This document shows, piece by piece, positions 17,998 through 26,832 of a DNA stretch of 64,000 nucleotides (position 1 is its first letter; each line of letters opens with the position of its first letter). The notes beneath the pieces are model-generated. The model made no database searches, was not told the origin of the DNA, and saw only the letters and a program-made list of their open reading frames with translations. The DNA comes from Chitinophaga eiseniae (lineage in GTDB: Bacteria > Bacteroidota > Bacteroidia > Chitinophagales > Chitinophagaceae). The stretch is from positions 62,001 to 126,000 of the forward strand of contig NZ_JABAHZ010000001.1 in assembly GCF_012641265.1 (NCBI RefSeq). The letters are read 5' to 3'. The translations under genes were made by a program, and so were the position numbers.

Positions 17998-20610
17998 ATG
18001 AAAATCAACAAAATCTATGCTATCGCGTGCCTGTTACTAGGCACGGGAGTACAACAGAGCATGGCCCAAACGGCACCGGTATATGACCAGCATGAAGCTT
18101 TCGCTCCCCTGTTTTATCCTGCACCGGGCAATGAATACCGCAGCGCCGGCGGCCAGCCCGGCCCTAAGTATTGGCAAAATACGGCGGACTACAAAATGGA
18201 AGTGACCCTCGATACCACCCAACACCGGATCAGTGGTTCTGTACTCATCACCTACAAGAATAATAGCCCCGATCAACTGCCCTTTGTATGGTTGCAACTA
18301 GACCAGAACATTTACCGGGAAGGTTCCCGTGGTTCCGCTACAGTAGCTGCCACCGGGGAACGATTTGCCAACCGCAGCTTTACACAGGGATTTGAGCTGA
18401 AGGCCGTGAACCTGGTCGTAAATGGCAAAACAATGGCGGCCAACTACCTGGTAAATGATACCCGCATGCAGATACGCCTGGCAGACGCTATGAAAACAGG
18501 CGCCTCGCTGCAAATAAAAATCGACTACGCCTATACGGTTCCTGAATACGGTACCGATCGTAACGGACGACTACGTACGCCCAACGGTTGGATCTACGAA
18601 ATAGCGCAATGGTATCCCCGTATGGCAGTATATGATGATATTCTCGGTTGGAACAATATTCCTTACCTGGGCGCTTCTGAATTTTATCTCGAATACGGCA
18701 ACTTCGACTATACGATCACTGCCCCGGCCAATATGCTGCTGGGCGGTTCCGGTGAACTGGTAAACGAAGCACAGGTATTGTCGCCCAAAGAGATCAGCCG
18801 CCTGGCCAAAGCCCGCAACAGCGAAGAAACGGTAATGATCCGCGATAGCGCCGAGGTAAAAAATAACACGGCTAAAGGCAACCGTACCTGGCATTTCGTC
18901 TGCAAAAATTCACGCGACGTAGCCTGGGGCGCCTCGTCCGCATTTGTATGGGATGCTGCCCGCATCAACCTGCCCGGCGGTAAAAAAGCCCTGGCCCAGT
19001 CGCTTTATCCGCCTGAAATTGGCGGCAGCAACGCCTGGGGCAGATCCACAGAATATGTGAAAGGATGTATTGAACATTACTCAAAAACATGGTTCTCCTA
19101 CACTTACCCAGTAGCTACCAACGTAGCCGGTATTGTAGGCGGAATGGAATATCCCGGGATTGTTTTTTGCTCTGCAAAATCCACCAGGGGCGGCCTCTGG
19201 GGCGTTACAGATCATGAATTCGGGCATAACTGGTTCCCGATGATCGTAGGCACCAATGAACGTAAATATGCCTGGATGGATGAAGGCTTTAATACTTTCA
19301 TCAACGGGATCTCTACAGCGCAATTCAACAAAGGAGAATACAACAGCCCCCAGAACGCGCAACGCATGGCCGCCCTGCTGTTTTCCCCCAGGGCAGAAGC
19401 GATCATGAATACCCCTGATGTGATTGACTTGTCGTACAATGGCGTGGCAGCTTATTTTAAACCCGCTATGGGATTGAATTTACTGCGCAATGAAATTTTA
19501 GGGCCCGATCGTTTCGATTATGCTTTCCGGGAATACATTAAGCGCTGGGCATTTAAACATCCTACGCCGTGGGACTTCTTCCGGACTATAGAAAATGTAG
19601 CAGGAGAGGATCTCAGCTGGTTCTGGCGCGGCTGGTTCTTCAGCACCTGGAAACTGGATCAGGCCGTGAAAGGCGTACAGTATGTTAAAAACGATCCCGC
19701 ACAAGGTGCGCTGATCACCATACAAAACCTGCAGCAAATGCCGATGCCGGTAGTCATCGCAATAAAAGATGTAAACGGTAAAACAGATACGGTACGCCTG
19801 CCGGTTGAAATATGGCAACGCGGCGCCAGCTGGACTTTCCACTATCCATCTACTGTGAAGCTGAGTAGTATAGTGATTGATCCCGCCGGTAACTTCCCTG
19901 ATATTAAACCTGCCAACAACAGCTGGAAAGCAGATACCGGTATCCCTGTACCCGCCGGTACTACCGGTGCATCTGTGCTGAAACGGTATATCGATGCTGT
20001 TGGCGGCGCCGATAAATTAAAAGGAGTAAAAGACCTGGTGCTGGATGAAGAAGGAGATGTTTCCGGCACACAAATGGAGCTGCACATCAAAGCTACACCC
20101 GACAAACGCCTGGAAACTGTATACATTCCTATTGCCAGTCTAACCGCCATGAAACTGCTGATCAATGGTAATGAAGTACGCATAGCCCGCGGCGGACAGG
20201 AAATACCACTTTCCGCATCCGACAAGGCTATCCTGAAAGATAAAAACCTGCTCTTCCCGGAACTGTATTTCGCAGCACCAGATTATAATGCCAAGCTGGA
20301 ATTATCGCCCACCATGGAAGATGTAAATGGTGCGCCGGCATATGTGGTAAACATTGCCACTCCCAACGGCGCCCTGGTAAAAAACTACTACGATGCTAAA
20401 ACCGGCTTTAAAGTAAGAAGCACCGCCCTGGTAGGCCAGGAAAGCGGCGGAGGCAGCGAAACCACCACTGACTATGCCGACTACCGCGAAGAAGGAGGTA
20501 TCCTGATGCCGCATAAAATGCAGTCAAATATAGGGGGATATAATAATAGCCTCACCCTGAAAAAAGCCGTGATAAACGGTGGTTTGAGTGATGAGGTGTT
20601 TAAGTGGTAA
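17998..20610 (+). CDS. M1-family zinc metallopeptidase with extra C-terminal domain
   Basis: This is a secreted or periplasmic aminopeptidase of 870 residues. The signal peptide is about 1-23 (cleavage after SMAQ). The M1 zinc site is exact: His406-Glu407-x-x-His410 in HEFGHNW and Glu429 eighteen residues later in [15 protein letters not shown]-like motif is present as GGMEYPG. The M1 portion ends near residue 640. The remaining 220 or so residues, starting around [20 protein letters not shown], form a separate beta-rich domain resembling the LolA-like half-barrels found on Bacteroidota peptidases. That match is by pattern only. It likely trims extracellular peptides. It is a single gene followed by a strong terminator. 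Confidence 0.92.
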   Translation: MKINKIYAIACLLLGTGVQQSMAQTAPVYDQHEAFAPLFYPAPGNEYRSAGGQPGPKYWQNTADYKMEVTLDTTQHRISGSVLITYKNNSPDQLPFVWLQLDQNIYREGSRGSATVAATGERFANRSFTQGFELKAVNLVVNGKTMAANYLVNDTRMQIRLADAMKTGASLQIKIDYAYTVPEYGTDRNGRLRTPNGWIYEIAQWYPRMAVYDDILGWNNIPYLGASEFYLEYGNFDYTITAPANMLLGGSGELVNEAQVLSPKEISRLAKARNSEETVMIRDSAEVKNNTAKGNRTWHFVCKNSRDVAWGASSAFVWDAARINLPGGKKALAQSLYPPEIGGSNAWGRSTEYVKGCIEHYSKTWFSYTYPVATNVAGIVGGMEYPGIVFCSAKSTRGGLWGVTDHEFGHNWFPMIVGTNERKYAWMDEGFNTFINGISTAQFNKGEYNSPQNAQRMAALLFSPRAEAIMNTPDVIDLSYNGVAAYFKPAMGLNLLRNEILGPDRFDYAFREYIKRWAFKHPTPWDFFRTIENVAGEDLSWFWRGWFFSTWKLDQAVKGVQYVKNDPAQGALITIQNLQQMPMPVVIAIKDVNGKTDTVRLPVEIWQRGASWTFHYPSTVKLSSIVIDPAGNFPDIKPANNSWKADTGIPVPAGTTGASVLKRYIDAVGGADKLKGVKDLVLDEEGDVSGTQMELHIKATPDKRLETVYIPIASLTAMKLLINGNEVRIARGGQEIPLSASDKAILKDKNLLFPELYFAAPDYNAKLELSPTMEDVNGAPAYVVNIATPNGALVKNYYDAKTGFKVRSTALVGQESGGGSETTTDYADYREEGGILMPHKMQSNIGGYNNSLTLKKAVINGGLSDEVFKW

Positions 20611-20630
20611 GTAAATTTTTTTCTTAGAAG

Positions 20631-20667
20631 AAGCAGTTAGTATGTTGTTATACTAACTGCTTTTTTT
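20631..20667 (+). terminator. Intrinsic terminator of the M1 peptidase gene
   Basis: A perfect 13-bp inverted repeat (AAGCAGTTAGTAT / ATACTAACTGCTT) with a 6-base loop is followed by a run of T. Confidence 0.93.
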
Positions 20668-20674
20668 ATCTTCG
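20644..20674 (+). promoter_or_regulatory. Candidate promoter of the fibre-like gene
   Basis: GTTG (20644-20647) and TATCTTCG (20667-20674) each differ by one base from the Bacteroidota TTTG / TAnnTTTG boxes, with 19 bp between them. The ATG is 27 bp downstream. It overlaps the preceding terminator. Confidence 0.45.
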
Positions 20675-20701
20675 GACTATTCTCTTATACCTAAAAAAAT
20701 A

Positions 20702-21634
20702 ATGATGATTAACCCAGTTACTGTTAGCCGTTTTTTATGGATGTTATTATCACTTTTTGTACTGAGCATACCATCCACTTTTGCACAAATTAATTTTACC
20801 GGAACCACTAATAATGCTACCCTGAGCCTGACAAGCTGGGTTAAAGCGGGAACGCTTACCTTGCAACAGGGAGGAGCCGATGCTGTAATAAAGATTTATG
20901 GAGGCAACGGCTTCAATGCAGGTCTGGATCAGATGGGATATACCGAGTTGGTAATCAGAACAAGCAACGGAAGCAGTTTAGTGAATGGTTTTGCCTTTTC
21001 AGCTTATGCTACACGAACCGGTCGATCAATATGGGCTGTTGCAGCTATCCGTATTCTGCCCAATGCTGCCGGCGCTGCTGCCACTGCCTATGACATTTAT
21101 TTTAGTAATGGTAGCTATATCGGCATGGGTGTTTACCAGGTATTGAGTGCCTACGGGAGCTGGGCGCACAGCATGACAGCTGCCACTGACCCTGGCACTA
21201 CCGCTTATGAGGTGCCCTTCGAATCCCGTACCCTCAACGATACCTACCTGGCCAATTCCTTGTTTGTATCTAATGCCACCGGAAACGTGGGTATCGGAAC
21301 TTTTACCCCTAAAGCCAAATTAGCGGTATATGGCGATATTCTGGCCACCAAAGTAAAGGTTACCCAAACCGGCTGGCCGGATTATGTATTTGGAAAAGAT
21401 TATCACCTGCCCCGCATTGCGGAATTGGAACAGTACATCCTGACCCATCAACACCTGCCTGAAATTCCTTCTGCAAAGGAAGTGGCAGACAATGGGCTCG
21501 ACCTCGGAGATATCAATAAAAAATTGCTGCAGAAAATTGAAGAGCTGAGCTTGTATATTATACAGCTTGATAAAAAGAATAAATCGCTGGAGGAAAGATT
21601 GGAGAAAGTGGAACAGTCCGTGAACAAACAATAG
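20702..21634 (+). CDS. Secreted fibre-like protein with C-terminal coiled coil, function unknown
   Basis: This is a 310-residue secreted protein. The signal peptide is about 1-28 (ending TFAQ). Residues 30-185 are a beta-rich domain I do not recognise. Next comes the motif GNVGIGTFTPKAKLAVYGDI, which recurs in Bacteroidota fibre and tail-like proteins, followed by a segment with HLPEIPSAKEV. The last 45 residues form a heptad-rich coiled coil (LLQKIEELSLYIIQLDKKN). Related proteins are common in Chitinophaga as surface proteins of unknown role. The layout resembles the C-terminal trimerisation region of phage tail fibres, but no phage genes are nearby. It is a single gene between two terminators. 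Confidence 0.78.
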   Translation: MMINPVTVSRFLWMLLSLFVLSIPSTFAQINFTGTTNNATLSLTSWVKAGTLTLQQGGADAVIKIYGGNGFNAGLDQMGYTELVIRTSNGSSLVNGFAFSAYATRTGRSIWAVAAIRILPNAAGAAATAYDIYFSNGSYIGMGVYQVLSAYGSWAHSMTAATDPGTTAYEVPFESRTLNDTYLANSLFVSNATGNVGIGTFTPKAKLAVYGDILATKVKVTQTGWPDYVFGKDYHLPRIAELEQYILTHQHLPEIPSAKEVADNGLDLGDINKKLLQKIEELSLYIIQLDKKNKSLEERLEKVEQSVNKQ

Positions 21635-21645
21635 TTGCTGCCTGG

Positions 21646-21684
21646 AAAAAGTATCGCCGGGAGCATTCCCAGGCGATACTTTTT
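21646..21684. terminator. Bidirectional terminator between the fibre-like gene and cobB
   Basis: A perfect 13-bp inverted repeat (AAAAAGTATCGCC / GGCGATACTTTTT) contains a second inner stem (GGGA/TCCC). T-tracts on both strands fit its place between convergent genes. Confidence 0.92.
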
Positions 21685-21698
21685 GTATATACACCTGG

Positions 21699-23000
21699 TT
21701 AACGGGAAACGATCCCCAACACCTTCTTCAATCCCGATACATTATCCCCAAAATAAAAATGCAGGTAACTCGCCAGCATATTTTCACTCCTGAAAACCGG
21801 CACCTCCACCATTTCATCCCGCACTGTTAAAACGCGTATATCCGGCGCCGTTAGTGGCGGTACACTGGTATATTGTGAGTAATGAAATTCATGCCCTTTT
21901 AACAGCACATCGCCGAAATATACCTGGCGGTAACCCATTGATAGCTGCGGTGGCTGCATACTGGTGTTACAGGGAAGTACACCAGCCATAGGGTAGGCGA
22001 TACCATCTTCGCCTGCGATGGAAGTCCCCAGGTACATCATGCCGCCGCATTCTGCCAGTATTTTACCGGTATACGCACGCAATTGTTCCAGCAAGGGAGT
22101 ATTGGCCGACAAGGCCGGCAGATGCAGCTCCGGGTAACCTCCGGGGAAATAGAGCAGGTCGGCGGGCGGGAGCTGTTTATCTTGCAGGGGACTGAAATAG
22201 CTAACCGGCCCCAACAGGGATAATACCCGGAGATTTTCCCCGTACAGGAAATTAAATGCAGCATCCCTGGCCACGGCTATACGAAAATTGCCGGTCACCG
22301 CAGATGCTGTGGTAACGGCTGGCGCCGGCCGCGTACAATGCGCAAGCAAGGCGCTGAGATCAATATGTTTTTCCAGTTCATCGGCCGCCTGGTTCATCAC
22401 CCGCTCGTAGTCTGTATCGGCAGCTACATATAGCCCCAGGTGACGGGACGGAAGATGAATAGCCGCTGTTTCCGGTAAATAGCCCAAAGCCGGAATGCCT
22501 GCGTCAGCCGCGGCCTCCTGTAGGAGATGGTAATGAGCTGGTGAATTCACGAAGTTGAAGATAACCCCGGCGATGTTTATGCCTGTATAGAAATGTTTGT
22601 ATCCATATAACAAGGCAGCCGCTGAATAGGCCATGGCTTTGGCATCTACGACCAGTATCACCGGTATATTGAGGAAAGCGGCGAGGGCAGCCCCGCTGCC
22701 TTCCATTTTGCGGGCGCCATCAAAAAGTCCCATGACTCCCTCTACAATACCCACATCGGCGGCCTGCAGGTAGCGGGCATACACTTCCTGTACATGCGCA
22801 TCAGTCATCATATACCGGTCGAGGTTAATGCTGGTTTGCCCCGCGGCCAGGGTATGGAGCTGGGGATCCAGGTAATCGGGACCACACTTGAACGGCTGCC
22901 CCCGTAGTCCGCGGCGTCGTAAGGCGCTCAGCAGGCCAAGGGTAACCGTGGTTTTGCCGGCGCCGCTGTGCGGCGCGGCGATGAGGAACTGTGGTTTCAT
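21699..23000 (-). CDS. cobB: Cobyrinate a,c-diamide synthase
   Basis: This enzyme (CobB/CbiA, 433 residues) amidates the a and c carboxylates of cobyrinate using glutamine and ATP, in the corrin-ring branch of vitamin B12 synthesis. The N terminus has the dethiobiotin-synthetase-like P-loop (APHSGAGKTTVT). The C-terminal half is a class-I glutamine amidotransferase with nucleophile Cys318 in AECGGMMY. The frame is open to 23369, but the family starts at MKPQFLIAAPHSGAGK, so the ATG at 23000 is used; a longer form would run into the divergent cobQ gene. It is divergent from cobQ across 66 bp. Confidence 0.95.
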   Translation of the reverse strand: MKPQFLIAAPHSGAGKTTVTLGLLSALRRRGLRGQPFKCGPDYLDPQLHTLAAGQTSINLDRYMMTDAHVQEVYARYLQAADVGIVEGVMGLFDGARKMEGSGAALAAFLNIPVILVVDAKAMAYSAAALLYGYKHFYTGINIAGVIFNFVNSPAHYHLLQEAAADAGIPALGYLPETAAIHLPSRHLGLYVAADTDYERVMNQAADELEKHIDLSALLAHCTRPAPAVTTASAVTGNFRIAVARDAAFNFLYGENLRVLSLLGPVSYFSPLQDKQLPPADLLYFPGGYPELHLPALSANTPLLEQLRAYTGKILAECGGMMYLGTSIAGEDGIAYPMAGVLPCNTSMQPPQLSMGYRQVYFGDVLLKGHEFHYSQYTSVPPLTAPDIRVLTVRDEMVEVPVFRSENMLASYLHFYFGDNVSGLKKVLGIVSR

Positions 23001-23035
23001 GCTATGCAAAGAAAGAATTCTTTTATGAAAGTTAA

Positions 23036-23043
23036 TATCTTCG
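23036..23043 (+). promoter_or_regulatory. Candidate -7 box for the cob genes
   Basis: TATCTTCG (one mismatch to TAnnTTTG) lies 23 bp before the cobQ ATG. I see no good -33 box and no riboswitch in the 66-bp divergent gap. Confidence 0.35.
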
Positions 23044-23066
23044 TTCCCGTTTAAAGCGGGTAATAT

Positions 23067-24536
23067 ATGAAACAACTGCGGCCGGTTATGTTTGTAGGTA
23101 CTGCCTCTGATGTAGGCAAGAGCGTGATCACTGCGGGGTTTTGCCGTATATTTAAACAGGACGGCTATACGCCGGCGCCGTTTAAAGCGCAGAATATGTC
23201 GCTCAACAGCTATGCTACGCCCGAAGGCTTTGAAATAGGCCGTGCACAGGCCGTACAGGCGGAAGCGGCAGGCATACCCTGTCACACAGATATGAACCCG
23301 GTCCTGCTCAAACCTACTACCGATAAAACTGCCCAGCTGGTGCTGCATGGTAAACCCGCCGGTAACCAATCGGCCTGGGAATATTTCATGGAAGATGATA
23401 AGCGTGCCTTGTTCGACGAGGTAAAGCAGGCCTTTAACCGCCTCTCACACAGGTTTAACCCGGTAGTGATGGAAGGCGCCGGCAGCATCTCAGAGCTCAA
23501 CCTGCGGCATCGTGATATCACCAATATGCGCATTGCGCTACACGCCGGCGCCGCCGTATACCTGGTAACCGACATCGATCGCGGCGGTATCTTCGGCAGC
23601 GTTTACGGTACCATCGCGCTGCTGCCGCCGGAAGAAAGACAGCTGATCAAAGGCATCATTATCAATAAATTCCGTGGCGATATCCGCCTTTTTGCGGAAG
23701 GACGTACCATGCTGGAAAATATTACCGGCGTACCCGTAACCGGTGTGCTGCCTTACTTTCATGATATTCACATTGAAGAAGAAGACTCGGTGGCACTGTC
23801 GTTGAAGCAAAAAGGTTGGAGCACCGGCCGTATTAATATTGCGGTAGTTTTATTGCGGCATATGTCTAACTTTACGGACTTTGATGCCCTGGAAAAAGAT
23901 GAACGGGTAAACCTCTTTTATACAGACAATCCAGTGGCATTGGCCGAAGCGGATATCATTATTTTGCCGGGAAGTAAAAATACAATCAGCGACCTGGTGG
24001 CGATCCGGAACAATGGCACCGCTGCTGCTGTAACGGAAGCGTACAAACGAAATAAGGTGGTCATCGGCATTTGCGGAGGCTACCAGATGATGGGATTACA
24101 GGTAGCCGACCCGGATGGAGTGGAAGGAGCGCCAGCTACCATACCGGGACTGGGCATTTTGCCGGTAACCACGGTGCTTACCAGGGAAAAGGTCACCCGG
24201 CAACGCAGTTTTTATTACCGCCAACAAACTAAGTTATGTGAAGGATATGAAATACATATGGGAGATACCAGCTGTGAAAACCGTGTGCCGCTCAATGAAT
24301 TTACAGATGGCACTACCGATGGGTATTTCCTCCATGCAAAATGCTGGGGCACTTACCTGCACGGCATACTCGATAACGATACGGTGGTAAATGATTTACT
24401 GGCCCAATGTGGTAAAGATACTGCTGTAAAGGATTTTGACTATCGTGCATTCAAAGAAATACAATATAACAAACTGGCAACACATATCCGTGAACATCTG
24501 GATATTCCGGCTGTTTATAAGGCGCTGGAATTATAA
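23067..24536 (+). CDS. cobQ: Cobyric acid synthase
   Basis: This glutamine-dependent amidotransferase (CobQ/CbiP, 489 residues) adds four amides (b, d, e, g) to adenosylcobyrinate diamide. The N-terminal ATPase domain carries GTASDVGKSVITAGF and the CobQ-specific KAQNMSLNS segment. The C-terminal class-I amidotransferase domain has nucleophile Cys336 in GICGGYQMMG and a His in TYLHGIL. It heads a three-gene run with the aminotransferase-like gene (12 bp gap) and cbiB, and is divergent from cobB. All four act in the late, largely oxygen-independent corrin steps, so the strain may make or remodel cobalamin. cobU, cobS and cobT are not in the window. Confidence 0.96.
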   Translation: MKQLRPVMFVGTASDVGKSVITAGFCRIFKQDGYTPAPFKAQNMSLNSYATPEGFEIGRAQAVQAEAAGIPCHTDMNPVLLKPTTDKTAQLVLHGKPAGNQSAWEYFMEDDKRALFDEVKQAFNRLSHRFNPVVMEGAGSISELNLRHRDITNMRIALHAGAAVYLVTDIDRGGIFGSVYGTIALLPPEERQLIKGIIINKFRGDIRLFAEGRTMLENITGVPVTGVLPYFHDIHIEEEDSVALSLKQKGWSTGRINIAVVLLRHMSNFTDFDALEKDERVNLFYTDNPVALAEADIIILPGSKNTISDLVAIRNNGTAAAVTEAYKRNKVVIGICGGYQMMGLQVADPDGVEGAPATIPGLGILPVTTVLTREKVTRQRSFYYRQQTKLCEGYEIHMGDTSCENRVPLNEFTDGTTDGYFLHAKCWGTYLHGILDNDTVVNDLLAQCGKDTAVKDFDYRAFKEIQYNKLATHIREHLDIPAVYKALEL

Positions 24537-24548
24537 CTTAATTGCATT

Positions 24549-25571
24549 ATGATACAAGGACACGGGGACGATGGCTACCTGTTTGACCGGCCCATCAAAG
24601 CCGACTTCAGCTCCAATGTCTGGTATGGAGGCTTATCCGAAGGGTTGAAAGCGCATCTTGCCGGCAAGGTAGGCGACATAGACCATTATCCGGATGCAGG
24701 AGGTGTGAAATTACAAACCCTGCTGGAGAAACAAGCCGGCCTGGCTCCCGGGACCGTTATGGTCACCAACGGCGGTACGGAAGCTATTTACCTCGTAGCG
24801 CAGGCCTTTACCGGGGCCACCGCTACCATCATAGCGCCTACCTTCGCCGAATATGCCGACGCCTGCAAGCTATATCGTCACCAGGTACAATACCTGTTCT
24901 GGGACAAACTGACCCGGGACACCGTTTTTATAACGGACATGGTATTTATCTGTAACCCCAACAATCCAACCGGGCATGCATTCGATGAACAATCGTTGCA
25001 ACACCTGGTAAAGCTGAATAAACACACCATTTTCGTCATTGATGAAGCCTATATCCAATTCACCCGTGATGCGGCCACCATGGTGCCACACCTGCACCGT
25101 CTGCCGAATGTGCTGGTGATACGTTCCCTTACCAAAACCTGCTGTATTCCTGGCTTGAGACTGGGTTATCTTGCCGGCCGGAAACAGCTGGTAGACCGGG
25201 TGCGGGCGTATAGAATGCCCTGGTCGGTCAACAGCCTGGCACTGGAAGCCGGCTACTACATTGTAGCGCATCCTGGGCAGTTCCAGCTGCCAACAGATAC
25301 CTTGCTGGAACAAACTTACCAGCTCCGTGAAAGCATCCGGAAAATGCCGGAGTTCAAGGTCTGGCCCACACATACGCACTATTTTCTTTTTGAAACATTG
25401 ACGGGCACTGCCGCGGGGCTGAAGGCCTGGCTGCTCGAAAATCATGGCATTCTTATTCGTGATGCGACCAATTTTTATGGATTGGAACAGGGCCATTGCC
25501 GTGTTGCCTGCCGCAGCGTTGCCGACAATACATTACTGACTACTGCTTTGCGCCAATGGACCTTATACTGA
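24549..25571 (+). CDS. CobD/CobC-like PLP enzyme (threonine-phosphate decarboxylase type)
   Basis: This is a fold-type I PLP enzyme of 340 residues related to histidinol-phosphate aminotransferase. The PLP lysine is Lys196 in RSLTKTCCIPGLRLGY, with Asp165 in VIDEAY and Asn137 in CNPNNPTG. In a cobalamin cluster, next to cbiB, this family is the L-threonine-O-3-phosphate decarboxylase that makes (R)-1-aminopropan-2-yl phosphate, the linker that CbiB attaches. The sequence alone cannot exclude a histidinol-phosphate aminotransferase; context makes the cobalamin role more likely. Its last 16 bp overlap the cbiB start, suggesting translational coupling. Confidence 0.85.
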   Translation: MIQGHGDDGYLFDRPIKADFSSNVWYGGLSEGLKAHLAGKVGDIDHYPDAGGVKLQTLLEKQAGLAPGTVMVTNGGTEAIYLVAQAFTGATATIIAPTFAEYADACKLYRHQVQYLFWDKLTRDTVFITDMVFICNPNNPTGHAFDEQSLQHLVKLNKHTIFVIDEAYIQFTRDAATMVPHLHRLPNVLVIRSLTKTCCIPGLRLGYLAGRKQLVDRVRAYRMPWSVNSLALEAGYYIVAHPGQFQLPTDTLLEQTYQLRESIRKMPEFKVWPTHTHYFLFETLTGTAAGLKAWLLENHGILIRDATNFYGLEQGHCRVACRSVADNTLLTTALRQWTLY

Positions 25572-26512
25572 AATTCGTATTGCCATTACTGTTAGGGTAT
25601 CTGCTGGATCTTATATTAGGAGATCCCCAAAGCTGGCCGCACCCGGTAAAAGGCTATGGTAAACTGATTCATTATGGCACACGATGGCTGAATAAAGGAG
25701 GCGCCCGTTTCTGGAAAGGAGCTTTATTGACGGTTACCAGTTGCACTGCGGTATATTTCTTTTTTTACGGTATGCAGAGAGCCCTGACGCCCTGGCCCCT
25801 GGCTTATTACAGTTTTAGCACCATTTTCGTCTTTTTTGCGTTGGCCAATAAAAGCCTGCTGAAGGAGGGCCGGGAAGTATTTGATGTCCTGCAATACAAA
25901 GGAGTGGAAGCTGGCCGCCAGCGCCTGTCGCGGATTGTAGGAAGAGATACCGCTGAACTAACGCCTAACCAGGTGCGGATAGCAGTGATGGAATCGATGT
26001 CGGAAAACCTGAGCGATGGGGTAGTGGCGCCGTTATGCTTTTATGCGGTGCTGGGACTCCCGGGTATGATGATGTATAAAATGATCAATACCCTCGATTC
26101 CATGATTGGCTATAAGAATGAAAAATACCTGTATTTCGGACGCTTTGCCGCGCGACTGGATGATGTAGCCAATTACATTCCTGCGCGCCTAACGGCCCTG
26201 TTGATGATCATTTTGTATGGCAGCAGCCGTGCCTGGCATTTCGTCATAAAGTATAGCGCTGCACATACCAGTCCCAATGCAGGATACCCCGAAGCAGCAT
26301 TAGCCGGCATTCTCGACTGCCGTTTCGGTGGCCCTAACACTTACCAGGGGAAGCTGGTAGAAAAACCGTATATCGGGGAAAATGACCGCAGTATTGCCCA
26401 TGAAGAATTCCGGACCGTAGCGCTCCTGAATCATGCGGTAACCTTTACGGTGGTGATTTGTATCGCCGCCATAAAATACTACCTGCTGTGGCATGCACAA
26501 CAGGCTGGGTGA
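25556..26512 (+). CDS. cbiB: Adenosylcobinamide-phosphate synthase (CbiB/CobD)
   Basis: This is an integral membrane enzyme of 318 residues that joins aminopropanol (phosphate) to adenosylcobyric acid. Recognisable parts are the N-terminal LLLGYLLDLILGDPQSWPHPVKGYGKL, the ESMSENLSDGVVAPLCF segment and NTLDSMIGYKNEKYL. Several hydrophobic helices cover the N-terminal third and the C terminus. The open frame reaches back to 25496, but that would sit inside the preceding gene; the ATG at 25556 starts right at the conserved hydrophobic N terminus and is chosen. It overlaps the aminotransferase gene by 16 bp, which suggests coupling of two consecutive pathway steps. Confidence 0.94.
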   Translation: MDLILKFVLPLLLGYLLDLILGDPQSWPHPVKGYGKLIHYGTRWLNKGGARFWKGALLTVTSCTAVYFFFYGMQRALTPWPLAYYSFSTIFVFFALANKSLLKEGREVFDVLQYKGVEAGRQRLSRIVGRDTAELTPNQVRIAVMESMSENLSDGVVAPLCFYAVLGLPGMMMYKMINTLDSMIGYKNEKYLYFGRFAARLDDVANYIPARLTALLMIILYGSSRAWHFVIKYSAAHTSPNAGYPEAALAGILDCRFGGPNTYQGKLVEKPYIGENDRSIAHEEFRTVALLNHAVTFTVVICIAAIKYYLLWHAQQAG

Positions 26513-26702
26513 TATTTTGCAGGGGCACGCCAGACAGGGATTTTCACAGTCTTCAAAATTGGGGGTATAAACAGTGATGAGAGGCCGGCTAAATGCCCTG
26601 GTGGCGAAAGTGCTGCTTAAATACGGATGCAAGGTAACAGGAATCATTCACAGATATCGGGTGGAACCTATATCCGCGGCGATATTTTATATATTCGACG
26701 GA

Positions 26703-26736
26703 TTTGGGGAGATGCCGTCAAATGTTTTTATCTTCG
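26703..26736 (+). promoter_or_regulatory. Candidate Bacteroidota promoter
   Basis: TTTG (26703-26706) and TATCTTCG (26729-26736, one mismatch to TAnnTTTG) are separated by 22 bp, slightly longer than the usual 19-21. Transcription would begin just upstream of the cobalamin-riboswitch-like stretch. Confidence 0.5.
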
Positions 26737-26737
26737 C

Positions 26738-26820
26738 GGCCACCTCCCGGGTAGGTTGTTTACGGGTAGGAAATCCGGTGGAAATTGGTACTCCTGGCCG
26801 TATAACGTGTAGTGTAAACG
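26738..26820 (+). promoter_or_regulatory. Cobalamin-riboswitch-like leader, possibly partial or degenerate
   Basis: The stretch 26769-26790 (GGAAATCCGGTGGAAATTGG then TAC) closely parallels the conserved cobalamin riboswitch core GGGAAnnCGGUGnAAAUCCGGnaC. A later GTGTAA (26812-26817) sits where the GCnACUGUAA box would be. Upstream, a CCGGGTAGGTTGTTTACGGG segment could form the preceding helices. The 3' third of a normal B12 riboswitch does not fit before the ATG at 26833. It may be a decayed or shortened element, or a chance match. Its position directly after cobalamin genes supports it. Confidence 0.35.
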
Positions 26821-26832
26821 TAAAGTAGTGAT

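Larger units (their letters stand above)
26513..26832. other. 320-bp intergenic region between cbiB and the epimerase gene
   Basis: Only short open frames occur here (84 and 61 codons), with no recognisable product. The right half holds a promoter-like pair of boxes and a stretch resembling the core of a cobalamin riboswitch (listed separately). Nothing is evident in 26513-26700. Confidence 0.6.

Noticed and set aside
20702..21634. Phage tail fibre or prophage remnant
   Set aside because: The protein has a signal peptide and no phage structural, lysis or integrase genes are near, so a secreted surface protein is more likely.
23001..23369. N-terminal extension of the cobyrinate diamide synthase frame
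   Set aside because: The extra 123 residues would overlap the divergent cobQ coding region and lie before the conserved P-loop start; the family begins at MKPQFLIAAP.
25496..25555. Longer start for CbiB
   Set aside because: These 20 codons lie inside the aminotransferase-like gene and have no resemblance to CbiB; the hydrophobic N terminus starts at 25556.
26574..26828. 84-codon open frame between cbiB and the epimerase
   Set aside because: It has no recognisable domain, no ribosome-binding site and covers the promoter and riboswitch-like stretch.
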